From: Desulfobacteraceae bacterium
GTDB taxonomy: Bacteria > Desulfobacterota > Desulfobacteria > Desulfobacterales > Desulfosalsimonadaceae
DNA: 8,968 nt
Assembly (NCBI GenBank): GCA_027353395.1
Contig: DAIEHU010000086.1
Location: 1 to 8,968 of the forward strand
Direction of reading: 5' to 3'
Below, piece after piece: positions 6,330 to 8,968 of this stretch (the first letter of the stretch is position 1; the number at the start of each line of letters is the position of its first letter). The translations under genes and the position numbers were made by a program. Under the pieces are notes generated by a model that saw nothing but the letters and a program-made list of their open reading frames with translations, was not told the DNA's origin and did no database searches.

Positions 6330-7290
6330 GTGAAACGCCCTTTCCCATCGCTTTGGGTCTGATTTTATCCACCAAGGGATGAACCAGATTGATTATCAAA
6401 ACCGCATACAATACCCCGTCAATGTGAACACCGATATTACGGATCATCACGGTCAGCAGTCCTCCGAGAAATCCATAAATCAGCATCGGTATGAAATTGA
6501 CCGGAGATGAGGCGTCCTCAGTCGCCAGAAAAAAAGCCCCGATTAAGGTATAGCCGGTAAAAAGATGAAATCCGGGACCGGCATAAAAGGGATTGAGCCA
6601 TTTGAAAAAGAGGGCTGTGGCGAAAACGCCGGCAAGAAAGAAAATGGAAATTTCCCATCGGATATATCCCCGGATCATCAGATAAACTCCGGCAATGATG
6701 AGCCCGATGCCAAAAGTGGCTCCGATGCCGCCGATCTGATGCCCTTTCAACAACTCCATCACGGTAAAAGAGTCCACCGCATGCGCGCCGAAGGATTTGG
6801 ACAGCACCAGCGGATATATGGCTTTGAAATCGAATGCATAGTTTAAAACGGAAGCATTAAAATCAAACAGAAAAGGCCATCCCAACATTAAGATGGCCAT
6901 GCCCAGGACTGCTGGATTGAAAGGATTGGCGCCGATGCCGCCGAAAATCTCCTTGCCGATCACCACCGCCAGAAACGTGCCGGTCACCACCGCCCACCAG
7001 GGGGTTGTGGCCGGCATCAGCATCGCCAGCATCATGCCAATGACCGCCGCATTCCCGTCACCCACGGATATGGAACGCCGGGACAAAAAATTGATGAGCA
7101 ATTCCCAGATAATGGCGGAAGCAACGGCGATTGTCACAACACCCGCCGCCGCTCTGCCATATTGATAGCAGCCGGGCACGACCGCAAAAAGGCTGTCCAG
7201 CAGGATATTGCGGCTTTTTGACGCCGTACTGCTTCCATTGTGCCAGAATGGCGCATGAGAAACCGTCAATTTTATGGTGTTGCTAGACAT
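6322..7290 (-). CDS. rnfD: Rnf complex membrane subunit RnfD
   Basis: RnfD is the NqrB-like integral membrane subunit. The 322-residue product has many hydrophobic segments and recognisable family blocks: LTVSHAPFWH near the N-terminus, GDGNAAVIGMMLAMLMPATTPWW (in the stretch 77-99), IGKEIFGGIGANPFNPA (111-127), and the late LATEDASSPVNFIPMLIYG with DGVLYAVLIINLVHPLVD. Canonical RnfD carries a covalent FMN on a Thr within a D-x-x-S/T-G-A-T-like motif. The matching region here reads VDSFTVMELLKG (172-183), where the G-A-T part is replaced by V-M-E; GIGAT (188-192 region) occurs further on but lacks the upstream Asp and Ser/Thr. Covalent flavinylation is therefore doubtful. The ATG overlaps the rnfC stop by eight bases and is preceded by GGAG at 7298-7301. 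The subunit identity is firm. Confidence 0.93.
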   Translation of the reverse strand: MSSNTIKLTVSHAPFWHNGSSTASKSRNILLDSLFAVVPGCYQYGRAAAGVVTIAVASAIIWELLINFLSRRSISVGDGNAAVIGMMLAMLMPATTPWWAVVTGTFLAVVIGKEIFGGIGANPFNPAVLGMAILMLGWPFLFDFNASVLNYAFDFKAIYPLVLSKSFGAHAVDSFTVMELLKGHQIGGIGATFGIGLIIAGVYLMIRGYIRWEISIFFLAGVFATALFFKWLNPFYAGPGFHLFTGYTLIGAFFLATEDASSPVNFIPMLIYGFLGGLLTVMIRNIGVHIDGVLYAVLIINLVHPLVDKIRPKAMGKGVSHE

Positions 7291-8563
7291 TGTTTTTCTC
7301 CGCTTCTTTCATATGTTCCAGAGTGTATTTCGCAAGGTTGATATGCTGGAAAACCGGAATCCTGGATTCACAGACATAGCTGCAAAACCCACATTCAATG
7401 CACGAAAAAAGGTCATACCGGTCAGAAGCCTCCTGGAACTTCCGGGCTTCAAGGCAACGGACCAGAAGGTTGACCTGAATGCCGGACGGACACACCCGAA
7501 CGCACTCGCCACAATTTACACATGCGGATTCCTCACGTTCGACGATCTTCTTTTTGCTCAAAACCATGAGGGTATCGGTATCCGGCAGCACCGGATAATC
7601 CGAGGCGTAAACCGAAATTCCGGTCAGAGGGCCGCCGACAATTAATTGATCGCCATCCTTAATTTTTTCATTGAATTCATTTAAAATATCCTGCGCAGAC
7701 GTTCCAATGGGGACGGAAACGAGCCGCCGCGTGCCGTCCTTTGATATAAAAGAAAGCAGTTTTTCCAGAGGCGGTTTCCCGGTATTAAACGCCGCGCCAA
7801 TGGCGGAAACCGCCTCGGCGCTGAAAAAAGCAACGCCGGCGCCAGAGATAGGCGCTTCACTAGATAAAATATGCTGACGAATCAGGTGTGGATGTGCGGA
7901 GGGGTATTCGGAATCCACGGTTTTGACAGTGGCTCCGGAAGACCCGGCCACTTGGGCAAGATGATGGGGGACAATGAGAATCACGTTATGGATTCCCGTT
8001 ATCTTGCGAAGGAGATCGATTCCGGTTTTGATGGAAATAATGTTGTTTTTAACAAAGTACTGCCTGGTAATACTCAGTAAATCGCTATCCGCGCCCAGAA
8101 CCGCAATGGTTTTCACCGGATGGCCGCCGCTCAAAAAAACATTGAAATCCGGTTTTCCCGGAAGCCCGGCCAGCATCGCCCTTGCATTTTCGAGGGATGG
8201 CGTCTGGCTGGCGCTTTTGAAAACGTCATCCATTATTTGCGCGGCGTCTGCATCCATATCAATAGTCACAGCTGTGAATTTTTTCCCGAAAATTCCCACA
8301 AAAAGCGCAATATTCGATATCCGGCCGGACCTGCTGGCAAGCAGATAAGAAGAATCCGCCTTTGCCGTCAATGCAATCTTCTGGCCACTTTTGACCGGAT
8401 CCCCAACCTTCAAAACAGAGGCCTCTGTATTTTGATCCGGATCGTCAATATAAAGCGTTATTTTCTGCGATGCCCTTACGCTGGTCGGCTGCGCCGGAGC
8501 TTCATCAATTTGCTTATAATGCAATTTCGGTTTTAAAATTCCGAAGAATGCTCTTTTAATCAT
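7283..8563 (-). CDS. rnfC: RnfC-like subunit with degenerate FMN/NADH site
   Basis: RnfC is the peripheral cytoplasmic subunit that, in characterised Rnf complexes, binds FMN and NAD(H) through a NuoF-like fold and carries two [4Fe-4S] clusters. The 426-residue product retains the N-terminal barrel-sandwich region (VLKVGDPVKSGQKIAL, 50-65), the SLBB-like stretch ending VPIGTSAQDIL, and both cluster motifs: CVNCGECVRVCP (C348, C351, C354, C358) and CIECGFCSYVC (C388, C391, C394, C398). What is missing is the nucleotide pocket. The Gly-rich GLGGAGFPT of E. coli RsxC corresponds to GLPGKPDFN (133-141), and the NAAECEP motif to LGADSDL (156-162). YPSGGAKQL becomes YPSAHPHLI (220-228). The protein is open throughout, so this is divergence, not a broken gene. 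No strong Shine-Dalgarno precedes the ATG (only AGG ten bases upstream). The cytochrome gene ends 91 bases before. Confidence 0.9.
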   Translation of the reverse strand: MIKRAFFGILKPKLHYKQIDEAPAQPTSVRASQKITLYIDDPDQNTEASVLKVGDPVKSGQKIALTAKADSSYLLASRSGRISNIALFVGIFGKKFTAVTIDMDADAAQIMDDVFKSASQTPSLENARAMLAGLPGKPDFNVFLSGGHPVKTIAVLGADSDLLSITRQYFVKNNIISIKTGIDLLRKITGIHNVILIVPHHLAQVAGSSGATVKTVDSEYPSAHPHLIRQHILSSEAPISGAGVAFFSAEAVSAIGAAFNTGKPPLEKLLSFISKDGTRRLVSVPIGTSAQDILNEFNEKIKDGDQLIVGGPLTGISVYASDYPVLPDTDTLMVLSKKKIVEREESACVNCGECVRVCPSGIQVNLLVRCLEARKFQEASDRYDLFSCIECGFCSYVCESRIPVFQHINLAKYTLEHMKEAEKNNV

Positions 8564-8654
8564 GGATTAACCTATAACTGCTTGACTTTTTAATTGTTAT
8601 TTTCCTCAAGAAATCTGGGAGACCTCTGCCGGCAGCGCAAAAAACACCGCTATT

Positions 8655-8968
8655 CTAAAAGCCGTGACATTTTTTACAGTCCGCGTCCCCGCCCGCGGGA
8701 CCAGCGCCGACATCTTCATGGCATTTGATGCACTGCCCATGAAAGGCATCGGCCCTTTTTCTGGGTGCGTGGCATCCGGCGCAATCTTTTTTGCCGGGGG
8801 TAATCCCGATTTCCTCATGGCAGCCAATGCATTGTTTATGGAATGCCTGCCGGCGGTTCAGCATGGCGCCGTCATGGCCGCCCGGCTCATGGCAGTCGCT
8901 GCATAATTGCGGCTTGACACCCGGCCCCTCCTCATACTCATGATGACAGTCGCTGCACGCAAGCCCCA
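8655..8968 (-). CDS. Multihaem cytochrome c, C-terminal part (5' end outside window)
   Basis: The visible 103 residues, ending at TAG 8655-8657, hold six CxxCH haem c attachment motifs: CSDCH, CSDCH, CIGCH, CAGCH, CIKCH and CKKCH. They come as three pairs with 16-18 residues between the first cysteines of each pair. The last two pairs are clear repeats of the form AFH-x-QC-x2-CHE-x-G...C-x2-CH. The His of each AFH and other non-motif His (H9, H31) could be distal haem ligands, as in low-potential bis-His class III (c3/c7-like) cytochromes. The protein must be periplasmic, but the signal peptide lies beyond the window edge, as do any further haems. Reading continues open to the last base, so the start is not here. 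Its position immediately upstream of rnfC on the same strand matches cytochrome-linked Rnf operons known from Desulfovibrio and, with a different cytochrome, Methanosarcina acetivorans. Electron exchange with RnfG or RnfD is inference. Confidence 0.92.
   Translation of the reverse strand, partial: GLACSDCHHEYEEGPGVKPQLCSDCHEPGGHDGAMLNRRQAFHKQCIGCHEEIGITPGKKDCAGCHAPRKRADAFHGQCIKCHEDVGAGPAGGDADCKKCHGF

Noticed and set aside
5794..6333. Open frame of 179 codons on the plus strand
   Set aside because: It mirrors rnfG almost exactly and owes its openness to the codon composition of rnfG.
8564..8654. Possible internal promoter or terminator between the cytochrome gene and rnfC
   Set aside because: No convincing -35/-10 or -24/-12 pair and no stem with U-tract; only a ten-base palindrome CTGCCGGCAG that I cannot assign a role.
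8606..8827. Open frame of 73 codons on the minus strand in the cytochrome region
   Set aside because: The overlapping frame encodes six CxxCH motifs and is clearly the true one.

Overview
The window reads as a piece of a strictly anaerobic, energy-conserving bacterium, most probably a sulfate-reducing or syntrophic member of the Desulfobacterota (former Deltaproteobacteria). The clues are a complete Rnf operon in the order cytochrome c - rnfC - rnfD - rnfG - rnfE - rnfA - rnfB, with a multihaem c-type cytochrome as its upstream neighbour, together with a CarD/CdnL-type RNA-polymerase-binding protein. This lineage assignment is inference; no rRNA or other taxonomic marker is present.

Layout. 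Bases 1-195 are an AT-rich non-coding leader. On the + strand follow a CarD-family regulator (196-747) and, 22 bases later, an RluD-type 23S rRNA pseudouridine synthase (770-1765). The rest lies on the - strand and is read from right to left: the 3' end of a multihaem cytochrome c with six CxxCH motifs (8655-8968, cut by the window edge), rnfC (7283-8563), rnfD (6322-7290), rnfG (5733-6329), rnfE (5106-5720), rnfA (4518-5096), rnfB (2427-4493) and a small unrecognised coiled-coil gene (1786-2373). The last gene converges on rluD with only 20 bases between the stop codons. Spacing from rnfC to rnfB is very tight (two 8-base overlaps, then stop codons touching or overlapping the next Shine-Dalgarno), so these genes are almost certainly one transcript.

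How the genes work together. A canonical Rnf complex couples electron flow between ferredoxin (via RnfB) and NAD(H) (via the flavin/NADH site of RnfC) to Na+ or H+ translocation. Here that wiring looks changed. RnfB is about 688 residues instead of a few hundred because a full GltD/NfnB-like Fe-S/FAD/NAD(P)H oxidoreductase is fused in frame behind its ferredoxin domain. RnfC keeps its two C-terminal [4Fe-4S] motifs but has lost the Gly-rich and acidic motifs of the FMN/NADH pocket. RnfD lacks a recognisable covalent-FMN acceptor motif, while RnfG keeps it. A periplasmic-type multihaem cytochrome is encoded directly upstream. The inferred model is an Rnf in which pyridine-nucleotide chemistry has moved from RnfC to the RnfB fusion, and which may exchange electrons with a cytochrome pool. 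Whether this variant has been described already cannot be judged from the sequence alone.

Two strong perfect inverted repeats lie inside coding sequence (rnfA, 13-bp arms; rnfB, 11-bp arms). No RNA genes, mobile elements, CRISPR arrays or convincing intrinsic terminators were seen.
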